A stretch of DNA of 64,000 nucleotides, from the NCBI RefSeq assembly GCF_030247195.1, contig NC_080672.1:188301201-188365200 (forward strand), in the 5' to 3' direction. The translations under genes were made by a program, and so were the position numbers. Position 1 is the first letter of the stretch; every line of letters starts with the position of its first letter. Below, piece by piece: positions 11,793 through 22,885 of this stretch. Below the pieces are notes generated by a model. That model was not told where the DNA came from and ran no database searches. It was given only the letters and a program-made list of their open reading frames with translations. Source of the stretch: Topomyia yanbarensis. Its lineage: Eukaryota; Arthropoda; Insecta; Diptera; Culicidae.

Positions 11793-11887
11793 TGTGTAAA
11801 AATATAGCTATCATTTTTAAGCAAGCAACAACTAGCCGCTAGCCGGCGCTACTATCGGCTATCGGTATATGGACTTTGCGTTCCGTG

Positions 11888-12385
11888 CACCCAGTAAAGT
11901 TCAATCGGAAATGAGCCGGAATTCTGTCTGGTTCTAATTCCTATTCCGGCTGCAGTGACACAACCGATTTGAACAAGAATCAGTTGTGTTTTGGGGGCAG
12001 ATCACTCTAGAAATGTATAACGAATTTGCATCAAATTAGAAAAAATGCATTTAATTTCCATTTTTGCATCAACTTTTGCACTCTCTCGCAGAAAAGTGTG
12101 TTTAACAAACGCTGATTCACTTGTACGGTTTTGACGTCTTACACGCAACGCAAAATACATTATGAATTTCTATTTCGATGGAAAGAAATGCATTTAATTT
12201 AGCTGATTTTTAAAAATGCATCACAAGTGATCTGCCCCTAGGTTGTGTTACTGGATCCGAAATGCAAATGAGAACTAGCCAACATTCCGACTGATTTTCC
12301 GACTAAGCTGAACTCCGTAGTATTCCGGCGCCAATAACACAACCAATTCTAATTAGAATCGGTTTTATTGCTGGAGGTAAAATAC
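11888..12385. mobile_element. Second copy of the palindromic MITE, interrupted
   Basis: Starts CACCCAGTAAAGTTCAATCGG and carries the same landmarks as the 11.62-kb copy (TTCCGGCTGCAGTGACACAA, CCGATT and their complements) but is more diverged. It is split at GTTGTGTT by the 251-bp hAT-like element at 11991-12241 and resumes with GTTGTGTTACTGG. The right part is extended by another AACACAACCAATTCTAATTAGAATCGG-type inner palindrome (12330-12365). Confidence 0.75.
11991..12241. mobile_element. hAT-like MITE, family M2, copy 1 (251 bp)
   Basis: Right end reads as CTAGGGGCAGATCACT in inverted orientation. The left end is the same with two changes (TTGGGGGCAGATCACT). It is flanked by the exact 8-bp duplication GTTGTGTT (11983-11990 and 12242-12249). 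An 8-bp duplication and a CTAGGG start fit the hAT superfamily. The interior is AT-rich and non-coding and repeats ATGCATTTAATT at both sides. A second copy of 332 bp sits at 50396-50727. Confidence 0.85.
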
Positions 12386-12516
12386 TAACTACAACTACAT
12401 CTACTTCAAGACATAAACGTTTAGTGCGTACCCCGTGGCAAATTGGTATACTCGAATTTGTGGCAATTTGATACAGTATGTTAACTGAATTCAACATTTT
12501 GTTGTCGATACGGTAA

Positions 12517-12812
12517 CACAGACTAACAGACATAACACTCAAAAACAAAGCTTCGCCCGCTTTAACGGTCATTTTAAATATGTTTGTAGTTGGGACTGTG
12601 GCCACATTTGAAATCATGGCGCCACTGACATATGAACAAGCATATGGGGGATAGACCACTAGTGAAAAATTGTTCGCAAACCTGAGGGGTAACCCACCAG
12701 TAAATGAGTGTTTGGGACTGTGAATAAAAGGTGGAGCTAGTGTTCTGGATAAATTGTCGGATCGATGTTTTTTTAGGGAATTCCCTCATAGTGTTATGTC
12801 TGTTAGTCTGTG
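12517..12812. mobile_element. MITE with 23-bp perfect inverted ends (296 bp)
   Basis: Both ends read CACAGACTAACAGACATAAC followed by ACT, a perfect 23-bp inverted repeat. The element is flanked by ACGGTAA on both sides (12510-12516 and 12813-12819), a 7-bp duplication with a mismatch at the eighth base. No coding capacity. A single end of the same family (GTTATGTCTGTTTGTCTGTG) remains at about 13188-13207. Confidence 0.85.
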
Positions 12813-12819
12813 ACGGTAA

Positions 12820-13859
12820 TTCCAAAGATGGAATCAAATAATGAGTTATTGTTTAAAATTATAAATTTGATTCCAATTTATCAGTATGGCAAAAGAAATA
12901 ACACGGAATCTTTATTTCAAACAACGGTCCTGTGGGGTAGTGCAAAATTTCTAGCGCCAGCGATAAGATTTTTTTTATAATTCGAGGTAGCGTACTATAT
13001 CATATGGTGAACACTTGTGTCTCCAATTTTAACTCCAACAATTTGAAATACTATTAGAGCTTCGTCTGTCAAATGCATGAGCATCGCTTTTACGATGCGA
13101 TGAGCTGAAGCGACAATTATGTAATGTAATGTTCAGATTTGCTCTTTTGAATATCATCGATGTATTTCCCATATCAGTCTTCGAATTGTTATGTCTGTTT
13201 GTCTGTGTTTAGAACGAGCCATAATCATAGGTAAATTAAACAGTCGAACGTTCGAACATTTTTGAACGTGACGTATGCTGCTTACCAAATTGGTCATCAA
13301 ATCCACATCCATGCATCCACAGTTGGTATAAAATTCTCGGAGTAAGTCAAAAACTATGGTAACTAATAACGAAAGTGGTTATCCTAGAATTATAAGACAT
13401 TTCTACATTGTTCGACGTAGAATACTTCTAGTAAATTTATAATAAACGTGTTGCAACAATCAATTTTATTTTCCAACAATTAACTATAAAGTTAATTAAC
13501 ATTTCGTGTTACTGTTACTAAGAGCAATATAAGAAATGTTAAAATGTATTTAAAATACCAACAACCACCCAATCCCGTCCTCCCCTTATTTACAGACTAA
13601 GTGAATTGAATTTCATGTGCATTCACGTTCATGCATTCCACTATACTGCCTATGATCAGTCAGTCCTATTAAGATACGAAATCCCATAGAAAACGGGGCA
13701 AACATGCGATCATGGGTAGTATACCACAACATAATATTATCCCTCGAAAATATGATGAACCACCGGATGAAACTAGATGGTGATGATGTAACAGGTGTGA
13801 TCTGTGTCCGGCCATGCGTACCTATTAGCCACTAAATCCAGCGTTTCTTTTTAGGTATC
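12820..13859. other. No gene; one solo MITE end
   Basis: AT-rich sequence. It contains the solo inverted-repeat end near 13188-13207 related to the 12.5-kb MITE. No partner end was found within 1 kb. Nothing else recognised. Confidence 0.4.
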
Positions 13860-14196
13860 CTTTTCTGAACCAAGCCCTACAGAGTGTGTGGCAAACTATT
13901 ATCGTCGTGATCTTTCATTTACTGCTGGTCCGGAATTAAAAACATCACCACCATTTGTTCGCAGCGATGTTCACGGGTTGGAATCACAGACAGAACATCA
14001 ATTTAAAAGCCACCTTATCGCTACCACTTCCTATGAAACCATAGCCATCATGATTATTTTCATCGCATTCCTTTGTCTTGGTAATGTCCTAATAATCAAC
14101 ATAGCATCCGTTGATTTCACAGTGACAAAAGCCACTTCTTGGTGTATTCCCATTCATAAAATTAATTGGCAATATTTGTTTATCCGCAAAAATTGA
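13860..14196 (+). other. Unrecognised plus-strand open frame (about 102 codons)
   Basis: ATG near 13888. A hydrophobic stretch (ETIAIMIIFIAFLCLGNVLI, about residues 50-70) resembles one membrane segment. A pyrimidine tract plus AG (TTTCTTTTTAG) lies about 35 bases upstream and could be a splice acceptor. No family recognised. It could be an exon of a lost gene or chance. Confidence 0.25.
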
Positions 14197-14612
14197 ACGA
14201 AATAATCGAAAGCTTGAAGGTTTCGTTGGATACTGTCATTAGCCTTCGTATTGGCCTCCAAAGATAAAAGATTCAAAACCAATGAAATTCCGCTTCTTGA
14301 TAGCATCTTTGCCCCTGGGCTGAAAGGTTTCATTATTGGATAATCCTGCTGGTTCGACACGTCAATATCTCTAATTCCATTAGTTTAAGAGAGATTCAAG
14401 CTTCGCTACAAAAGCCTTTTGGCTTTTTGATTTGTCCCATCAATCGAATCCTGGGATACATCATGCCCAGCTTGACATAATGCTCCATCGTCCAGTTCAA
14501 TCCAAGCTGCTTCGATGCACTCATTTTTACTTCCACGCAGGAAACATACAGCATAATCAAAAATATGTGTTATTAAATACAAACAAATACTGTTCATTGC
14601 TTCAAACAACAA
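14154..14612 (-). other. Two adjacent minus-strand open fragments, unrecognised
   Basis: Frames at 14612-14406 and 14360-14154 have reasonably coding-like composition, for example ECIEAAWIELDDGALC in the first and KPFSPGAKMLSRSGISLVLN in the second. They could be two frames of one decayed gene. No motif allows a family call. Confidence 0.25.
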
Positions 14613-14780
14613 AATAATTGGTGTGAGTCGAGGTTTGAAAATATATTTTCATTAAAACAACAATAAACTTTTAATTTCAAGAATTTTGTTTTAATTTCTG
14701 TAAACTTTTAAAAAAATCTTATTGAATTCAATCAATTAATTTTCTTGTTTCACAACCAATAATTTTGTTTATTGAGCTCA

Positions 14781-14916
14781 ATCCATAATTTTATTTAAAA
14801 TAAAAATCTTCCGCAAGTCGAATCAAAATTTACGCAGAACACTTCTACATCCATAATTTTATTTAAAATAAAAATCTTCCGCAAGTCGAATCAAAATTTA
14901 CGCAGAACACTTCTAC
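14781..14916. repeat. Exact 68-bp tandem duplication
   Basis: The unit ATCCATAATTTTATTTAAAA... ending in ACTTCTAC occurs twice head-to-tail (14781-14848 and 14849-14916) with no difference that I can see. The lack of divergence in such AT-rich DNA indicates a recent slippage or unequal exchange event, or an assembly artefact. Confidence 0.95.
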
Positions 14917-16764
14917 ATAAAATTTATCGCGAGATCCTATTTTTTACATTTTCCTTTGTTTTGCCTCCTTTCTGCGAATAGCAACGTTGGCGCCGGTTGG
15001 AAGAAGTTACCAGATATAGACACTCGCTGTAAACCGAAACGATAAGTTTCCATTTCCCAACCTGTTTACCAACCGCCGGTGCGGTGTCGTGTTATGATGA
15101 CGGTTAGTAAATTGCTTATACCCACGCCCGGTGCTGATAGTCTAACGGGTAAAATTTGACGAAGATCGCCGACCACTCCACCAAATATTCGATTGGTTCT
15201 TTTTATGGGTCATCGTGAATTCGTCCTATATAACAGTGTTGCGTTCTGTTCTAGCATTTTGCTTACACTCGAATTTTGATTGACATTGTAAGTAACGTTT
15301 TCCGCAAGCGCAAGATTGAGTGGCTATTTTAGAGCATTTTTTTGCAATTTTCAATTTAAATTTCGACAAATTAATGCAATTCATCAGTATTATATTGTTA
15401 TTCGCGTATTGGATCTCTATCAAATAAATTCTTACATTTCCATTTATGTGCTGGTAAACATATATGCAACAAAATTTTAGATTTTTGAAGCAATTGATAG
15501 ATATTGCACCAGAAACCCTCCCTCTTCTTCAGATTCCGAAACCAACAATTATGTCCACCTTCTTGGTGGAAGAAATACGTATGCCAAATCATATATAATA
15601 TATACAGCTAAAAAAAGTTCTTCAGTACACCCCCTCTCCCTTTCCTCGGCTTAGGTACTTCTCACCCACCCCATCGTGCACAAAAACCACCCCATGACCA
15701 TCTCCTTAGTGGAAGCTTATGTCAAAATTGTCAAAATTTCTTTACTTGTAAATAAAACAAAAATTTCTTCACATAATTAAACGCATAATTGAAAATATTG
15801 CAGATTACTATTCTGACCTTACCTTCTATGTGAATACAACGTGGTTGCTAGAAGTCAGATAAGACTAATAGGTACTCATATAAACATTTTTCGGATCAGC
15901 CAAGTGATACGGCAAGACGTACCCTAGCTTCCTCGAGAATTTCAAGGAAAAAATGTACACCCACGAGTTATATCAGCGTGCCTTCTATTTTTGAACAAAA
16001 TGGAAGCCAAAACTTCTCCAATCTTCAAGCTGGCCAAGACGTGAAACTGAGATAACGATTATGGAGCCTGAATCAGAAAACTGGATGCAGCGAAAGAAAA
16101 TTTAATAAGTAAACTTTTTTTATATAACACAGATATGTATTGTATAAGTCCAGATAGATAGTATAAACCCAATTAAAGTCAAGATAGGTAGTTTAAAGCT
16201 AAGAACGACAATCAATTTTTTGAATAGAAAAGCTCACATTAGCTAGCTATATATTCAGGGGAATAGTGTTACTAGACGGTTGAACGTCGTACAACAGAGA
16301 TTATTCATATAGATAATTCATGTGGGTTAAAGCACATTAGTAACCAGAGGCAAAGGTTTTAGAAAAACCCTTTCTTTTAAGTTAACACTTCCCTTCACAG
16401 AACCAGCGTGTCATGATTATATAGTGATAAAAGATTAAATATTTATTTCAAGCAAATTATCGGTAATAAAAATAAATCAAAATAATATGTGAATAACACC
16501 TATCAATCTTATAACAATATGAGCCTCGTAAAAACTGTTGTACACATACGCCTCTGAAGTCGCCCAGAATCATTCAGGAATGAGTGTGGCATGGCACATG
16601 TAACGAAATAAGCGACTTAGCAACGCTGAATGTTCAACATAATCGTTTACTTGTTTTGCAGTGAGGATCCCATCATAAAATTTATCCTGTTTTTCCTGCA
16701 AATATAACAATTTATTTGATCCATCCACCACAAGTTGATCCAGTTTTGTCTTTTTGTTCCAGCT
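14917..16764. other. No gene recognised
   Basis: Contains a CCGGTGCTGATAGTCTAA fragment of the fold-back family (15127-15145) and a C-rich patch (15625-15700). Small minus-strand frames at 15226-15423, 15398-15592 and 16570-16767 have no recognisable motif, although the last (VVDGSNKLLYLQEKQDKFYD) is mildly coding-like. Confidence 0.35.
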
Positions 16765-17060
16765 CACTTCACGAACCGTGGGGGGGATATTTTTTTTTAA
16801 TTTTTCTCAGCTCACAATCTACTCTGTCATTTTACCCGCTTACTTCACGAACCTAGCGGGAAAAATATTGTTTTTGTTTTTATGCTCCGCCCACTAACCA
16901 ATAAGTCTCCACCTTGTTGTTTTTTCCGGCTCACTTCACGAACCTAGCGGGAAAAAATATTGTTTTTGTTTTTATGCTCCGCCCACTAACCAATAAGTCT
17001 CCACCTTGTTTTTTTTTCCGGCTCACTTTACGAACTCGGCGGGAATTTTTTTAATTTTTT
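16765..17060. repeat. 91-bp tandem repeats next to gypsy-1
   Basis: The word ACTTCACGAACCTAGCGGG recurs at 16842 and 16933 and, as a variant, at 17024: a 91-bp period. An earlier diverged start is at 16765. Units contain GCTCCGCCCACTAACCAATA. They lie just beyond the 3' end of the gypsy-1 coding region, the place where many Ty3/gypsy elements carry 3' untranslated tandem repeats, so they may belong to the element. Confidence 0.85.
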
Positions 17061-17308
17061 TTCAAGCTTTTCATTTTTTTTCCTGCGGACTTCACACTTT
17101 TTATTTCCAACATTCACATGTAGACGGCGCGGCAGTAGAATATATTTTTTTTTCCTGCTCGTTTTTTCCCGCCCGTTTGACCGAAGTAAAGAAAAACGAG
17201 AATGGCTGGCTGCAGAAAACGTTTATTTACCGTAGGCGGGTATTAATTAATTTTATTACTATTTTTCAGCGTTCTGGCGAGAAAAATTACGGCCAAAATT
17301 AGACGAAA

Positions 17309-17557
17309 TCACACGGGTAGGATTCGTTGTGTGCTTATCACTTTTCCGGGCTTCAAATGTACGGCTGGCCAGATACCGATGTTTTTCCCCACCAAGTCTT
17401 CCAGTTCATACGAAGATGAACCTTTTATGGCCTTGACTTTGCACGGGATGTATTGCCTACCATATTTCGCGTTATAGTTTTCACCGGCATTCGAGGCTTT
17501 CATGTTTCTCCGGTAGACTAATTGCCCAACGGTGAATGATTTGGCGAATCGACGATG
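17309..17557 (-). pseudogene. gypsy-1 integrase C-terminal part
   Basis: In the same frame as the integrase core but separated from it by a TAA (plus 17561-17563). The text after the stop reads RFAKSFTVGQLVYRRN, then ends with YELEDLVGKNIGIWPAVHLK. This is the C-terminal DNA-binding region of Ty3/gypsy integrases, usually continuous with the core. The TAA is therefore read as a nonsense mutation. The final stop is at about 17309. Confidence 0.8.
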
Positions 17558-17560
17558 CCT

Positions 17561-19003
17561 TTAATTATACTGATTTCGTGTAGTGTCGTTTGATTTAGTT
17601 AAATTTTTACAAACCAGTTCATGAATTTTGTCGAACATTTGTTTACGACGTTCTTTTTCCTCGTCGGAGAGGAGTTTACCATGTCGTGCTAAGCTGTGAT
17701 CCAATCCCAATTCTGATAGTTCGTGGCCGTGTATGATGTAATATGGCGTGAAACCAGTGGCAGAATGTACACTCGTGTTGATCATGAGCTCAATTTCTGG
17801 GATTCTAGTATACCAGAGTCGTTGATCATCTCGAACATAAGTGCGGATGGCCGTATTGATCGTTCGATTCACCCGTTCCACAGGGTTTGCCTGTGAATGG
17901 TATCTCGAATTTAACCAGTGTTTGATACCAAAAGAATCTAGAAGTGATCTAAATTCTTTTGAAGTGAAGGTGCTACCATTATCTGAGATAATCACCTCCG
18001 GCGCTGAGTTGCGGTAGAACCACTGATTCCTCAGCGTCGCACACATGGCCGTACTGTCGAGTTTTTTCATCGGTTTTATCAAAACCCACTTCGAGAAATA
18101 ATCTGCAACAACCAGGATGTGCTGATTACCCTTTTTACTTTGGGGAAGCGGTCCTACGAAGTCGATTGATATGATTTGCCACGGGCGGTTAGCGCAGCGC
18201 ATTTTTCCCATTTCAGGAGTGACCGAAACAAAAGGTGCTTTCATTTCTTTGCAGGTTGAGCAGCTTTGAATGTGCGATCGAATATCGGATGACATTCTAG
18301 GCCAATAAAATCGTTTCTGGATACGAGACAAAGTTCGGTCGTATCCTGAATGAAAGTTCTGTTCGTGGTTTTGAATGATTATTTTCCTGATTTCATCGGG
18401 ATGCGGAATCAGTTTCCATTCAAATCTACTGTCGTACAAATAATTTTTCGCGGTTACGAATTTATGCAGCTGTGTTCCTTCTATTTTAAAATCGACATAT
18501 CTATCAGGGTGATTTTTAACTTTTTCGAGCATTGACGAGTACCATGATGGGTTAGGTGTGGCTTCGACCACAGCAACACTACGCGACAGAGCATCAGGAA
18601 CAATATTTTCTTTCCCTTTCCTATGAACCACTGTCATGTCGTATTGCTGGAGGTCCAAGCTCCAGCGACTACAACGGGAACCCACCTTCCATTTGGTATT
18701 CAGTATATGTGTTAACGCTGAGGAATCCGTGATCAACGTAAAGTGATAACCCTCAACGTATCCACGAAAGGCGTCAATAGCTAGCAATGCGGCTAGTGCT
18801 TCCTTTTCTGCAGCATGGTAGTTTCGCTGTGGAGTAGTAAGTTTGTGCGAGTAATACGATATTACCTTTTCCCCGTCATCCCCGATGCTGCGTAAGCACT
18901 CCAGCAACAGCAACGTCACTTGCATCGGTTTGGATGACAAACTCTTTAGTAAAATCGGGGCTACCCAATATTGGAGCTGAAATAAGGCATTCTTTAGTGG
19001 CAC
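17561..19003 (-). pseudogene. gypsy-1 RNase H and integrase segment
   Basis: Open for 480 codons. From about residue 48 it shows the second half of the RNase H domain (SYYSHKLTTPQRNYHAAEKEALA, ITDSSAL, VPDALSR). Then comes the integrase zinc-binding HHCC region (HSGYDR, CSTCKEMK) and the catalytic core with D (SIDFVGPL), D (IISDNGSTFTS) and E (NPVERVNRT). The first roughly 45 residues are a frameshifted reading of the RNase H start, which in the neighbouring frame contains QTDAS. A 1-bp loss near 18880 explains this. Core catalytic residues are all present. Confidence 0.9.
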
Positions 19004-19028
19004 AGAAAGCTTCTTCCGCTTCGTCGGA

Positions 19029-20204
19029 TCATTTTATAATTTTTGTTTTGGACTTTAATAGATCGGTGAGGGTGGCGGTTATTTTACTAAAGTCCGGAAT
19101 AAAGCGTCTGTAATAGTTCGCCATTCCTAGGAATCTCCGCAGCTTGGTGAGAGTGTTAGGCCTTTTGTACTCCACAATCGGTTTGATTTTGTCAGGATTG
19201 GTACGAAGACCTTCGGTGCTTAAGAGATATCCTAGGAATGGAACTTCTTGAACTCCAAATTTGGATTTTTCTAGATTGATGCATAGGTTTGCATCATTTA
19301 GTCTGCGAGCTACTTCGCGAAGGAGCCGAACGTGATGCTCAAATGTCTCCGTAACTATGACTATATCGTCAAGATATACGAAGACATAAGGTTCCAACAC
19401 ACCGTGACCTAACACCCTATCCTTCAGCCTCGCCAATGTGGCTGGACTGTTGACTAGGCCGAAAGGCATTCGGGTGTATTGGAACAACCCCTAGCCTTGC
19501 ACACTAAATGCCTTGTATTTTCGAGAAGCCCTATCTAACGGAACCTGTAGGAAAGCTTCCGAAAGATCTATGGTTGAAAGATAATTCGCTTTTGGTAGTT
19601 GACTCAAAATTCGGCAGGGGTGTGGCAAGGGGTAAGCATCACGTACGGTACGCTCATTCATTTTTCTAGCGTCCAAGCACAAGCATACTTTATGGGGCTT
19701 TATTACGGGTACGCAGTTCAGAGACCACTCTGAGTTGCTGCGTTCGATTATACCAGTTTCTAGTAACCTATGTAATTCATCTGCAACCAATCCTTGGGTT
19801 TTAGGTGACATTACATATGGGAATTGACGAACAGGTGGTTTTGTTCTCCATTCGTCCTGAATCTCTATTTTATGTTCTGCTAGTGGGGTGAAGGATAATT
19901 TCCCCTTGCTAGCAGCGCGGAAAAGCTGCTTAACATGTATTATCTGTTGTTCCTCTTCAGCCGAAAGAACGGATGATGGAGGGGAAGGGTCATTTGCGAA
20001 ATTTTGCGCTGTGTCTAGAAAACAGCACTCGGGGATTGTGGGTTTTATTTTGAACTTCTCCCAAAAATTCATTCCACAGACACAATTAATTGCTAAATCT
20101 GGAACTACTAGGGCGGGGATAACTTTTACTTCCCCATTAAAACCGAAAGGTAAGTATAGTTGCCCTGAAATGTTCAGTTGATCGCCGTTAGCTGTACGCA
20201 ACAC
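19029..20204 (-). pseudogene. gypsy-1 reverse transcriptase, interrupted by stops
   Basis: Two blocks in one frame. The first (20204-19491) ends at KAFSVQG and contains the RT start: LETGIIERSNSEWS, LDARKMNERT, YPLPHP and LSTIDLSEAF with its first catalytic aspartate. A TAG at 19491-19493 falls just before the conserved QYTRMPFGL block. The second (19487-19029) holds that block, the YLDDI catalytic motif and the LGYLLS and RRFLGMANYYRRF segments, and ends at a TGA where the family has Trp. Both stops look like point mutations; reading continues in frame beyond each. Confidence 0.9.
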
Positions 20205-20545
20205 AATCGGTTTACGCGGAGGAGATATTTTTTTGACTTTAATTTAGAGAAAATAGAATCATTGATGAGGGTCAAGTTGCTTCCACTATCTAGTAAAGCA
20301 GAAATTTTCACATCATATAATTGAACAGAAATATAGGGCCTGTTATCACCTACAACAGGATACGAAATAGAGCAAATGGTTGGTTCTCCTGAATATATGG
20401 TTTCTGGTGCTAACTCAAAATTAGAGAGAGAGGTGTTGTACGCATTCAATTGTTGGGATTCAGCAAGCGGCGGTTTTCGCTCACTGACCTGGAGTTTTTT
20501 ATACAATATGGACAGTTGTTTGTGGGGTAACCACGAAATCCACAA
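20174..20545 (-). pseudogene. gypsy-1 aspartic protease region
   Basis: The frame carries the retropepsin active site ALLDSGSNLTLI around residue 85, after a linker. Its first part overlaps the end of the zinc-knuckle frame (20446-20952) in another frame. The change of frame near 20450-20545 may be either a natural gag-pol frameshift or a lesion; I cannot tell from one copy. It runs toward the RT frame at 20204, with about 30 bp of overlap and another change of frame. Confidence 0.8.
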
Positions 20546-20952
20546 TTTTCACAGAGCACGCCTTTTGGAACTCTGCAGATAATAATCCGATGGCCATATT
20601 TGCCACAGTTGTAGCAGTGATTATTTGAGGGGGGGCGATGAGAGTCCATTAAGTTTTCCAGCGTGGGTATCGGTGGTTGGTTAGAAGATGCTGCTGCTTG
20701 TTCGTGGCTTCTTTGAGAAGTAGGCTGGTTTTGAATGGGAGTGTTCTGCGATGAATAAGCTAGGTTTCGGGGGTTATTGTTTCTCGAAGAGTTCGATTGT
20801 AATTGTGTGTCAGCATTTGGCTGATTCTTTTGCTCTTTCTTACTTTTCTGTGATCCAGAATTATTTATGATATGCACCGATTTCTCTGTCCCAAATACTT
20901 TATTGTATGCAGAGAAATTGAGTGCATCAATTTTCTGACCAGCTGCTACCAA
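20446..20952 (-). pseudogene. gypsy-1 nucleocapsid (zinc-knuckle) region
   Basis: A Ser/Asn/Gln-rich linker is followed by CYNCGKYGHRIIIC, a canonical CX2CX4HX4C knuckle, and then CENCGFRGYPTNNC, where the His position is Tyr. The second knuckle is therefore degenerate or of variant type. It lies directly downstream of the capsid frame, which ends at 20981. The gap of about 28 bp and the frame change point to a small indel between capsid and nucleocapsid. Confidence 0.85.
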
Positions 20953-20980
20953 GGTTAGTAAATCACTTATAGGGATAAAA

Positions 20981-22573
20981 TTAAGTTGTTTTTTTATAAT
21001 CGATCCTCATGTTCTGTATCAGTACTTGTACTTTTTCGTATTCGGGTAATTGTAAACTCATTGTACGAAAAAGTCTTTCCATTTCATAATAGAACTCATG
21101 AAATGATTCGTTTCTCTGCTGCCGTCTTTGATATATCTTCATTTTTATTAAAGCGTCAAGGTCCGGATGCATGAAGGACCGTTTAAGCTCTAGCACTAAG
21201 TGCTGCCAGTTTAGCAAGCGTCCTGTAGTGCGCATGGTCATGTACCACTTTAATGCGGCTCCCGCAAAAAGGTGAACAGCAGACTCGAACAACTCGATCT
21301 CGGAGACTTGCTCGGCTAAGGACAGGGCTTGAATTACTTCGAGAAATTCATTCAACCTTAATCCCTGATCCTCGCCATCATATTTGGTAATCGACCATTT
21401 TGACACTGGCAATAATCGTCGAGATTGACTTCCATGTAAGGTATGGTGAAAAGGAGTTTGAGCGGAGGTAAGTAGAATATTCTGATGCTGCTGAGGACAT
21501 CCCGAGGAGGTGTGCCAAGAACTTTGACCTCCGGGAATTGCTGTTGTCGCAGACGCTCCTGGAGTGTACGGAAAATTATGCGTACCCCGATGCTGTTCCC
21601 AATGCTGCATGTTGGTGGGATAATCTATGGGATTATTTGTGACTACCACCGATGGCAATGGAACGCTATTTGAAGCTGAAATATTCTGGAAATGAACAGC
21701 AGGGGCAGGGTTATTGCAACAGGTGATTGGGTTCGTACTGGTTAGATTTGTATCTACAAAGTTCCGATTGATTGGATTCAAATTGGTTTTACTAGACGTA
21801 AGGATAGGTTTTGTTGGTGGTGGGTGATGAATGTGATGCTCATGATCAGGAAGGGTTTGAGTTGCCATATCTCGAAGAATGGGTCTATCCCAACTTTCCC
21901 TTTCAAGTTCATTAATTCTAATTTGCAGTGAGCGGATCCACTCCAGGTCATCTCGACTGAGATTTGAAGTTTGTTTGAAAGGGATTATGCCTTGGTTAGA
22001 GTTTCCAGGGACATTTGGATCAGTCTCGGCGAAAAGATCATTCAGATCGTTGTCGTTTTCCATATCCGGGTTATCTGGTGTGTCTGGAACGAGTATCTGA
22101 TAAAAATATTTTTGCAATACACGAACGGACTCTGTTAGTAGAGTTGTTAATTTTTCCGTGTATTCGGCGTCAGTCGAATGATTAAGTAACTGATACAGCT
22201 TGTGACCCAAATGCAATAGTCTTGATTTGCATTTGGACTTGCTTAACCAATCACCAGTCGTGATTAATTCACAAATTTCGTTGTACTTCTTCTCGCATCC
22301 TTCGATTTCCACTGAGAATTCAACTTCCAAGTGGGGATTAATGAATTTGTTTTCTTCTTTTTCTAGTTTCAAATGTTCTCTCAGACTACGTCGCCTGCGA
22401 GCGAGTGAAGGGTCATCGCGAATGACTATTGTTCGCATAGACAATTCAAACACTAGTTCATCCTCTAAAAGATGGTCCACGCGCAAATCATGATACCACC
22501 CTAGAATCATTGCTTCGAGCTGGTCGTAATTGCGAATCAACTCACTCATGATTAATTTGGTTAGATTTGTCAA
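20981..22573 (-). pseudogene. gypsy-1 gag (capsid part)
   Basis: A 530-codon frame with ATG at 22573, about 300 bases downstream of the primer-binding site. The N-terminal third is helical and charged. The middle (residues 200-370) is Pro/Asn/Thr-rich and low in complexity. The C-terminal part holds the Ty3/gypsy capsid signature: GEDQGLRLNEFL, FAGAALKWYMTM, WQHLVLELKRSF and a QRRNESFHEFYYEMERLF helix. It ends at a stop just before the zinc-knuckle region, so the capsid is complete but the knuckle is in another frame. It is the best-preserved frame of this element. Confidence 0.85.
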
Positions 22574-22870
22574 ATCGTCGAATACACCGACAGCAAATAA
22601 AGTAATCGATTATGAATAAGCTATATAATAAAGCAATATGAAATATGAAACGGTAGCCACTATCAGTGACCACGTGCCAATACAAAATTCAACGAAATTT
22701 CACTTCTGTTTAAAATATATCACTGTACGATTCACCAATTATATTAAATCACACTTTCACCACCTGTTTTAAATGGGAATTTGAGTAACTAATTACGATT
22801 CCTCCTGCAGCTCGGGTGAAAAGGGTTCCAATTTTGGCCCAAAAATTGGAAAACTTTTCTTATTATTTTT

Positions 22871-22883
22871 CAGTTGGGCGCCA
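22871..22883 (-). promoter_or_regulatory. gypsy-1 primer-binding site
   Basis: On the minus strand the sequence TTACAATTGGCGCCCAACTG places a TGGCGCCCAAC-type primer-binding site immediately after an LTR end (...TTACA). This is the usual start of the internal region of many insect Ty3/gypsy elements and fixes the element's orientation. The exact tRNA was not checked. Confidence 0.8.
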
Positions 22884-22885
22884 AT

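Noticed and set aside
11621..12385. Palindromes as attachment site, origin or CRISPR-like array
   Set aside because: Arms, ends and a second copy show a dispersed fold-back element; there are no spaced short repeats of CRISPR type and the context is a eukaryotic genome.
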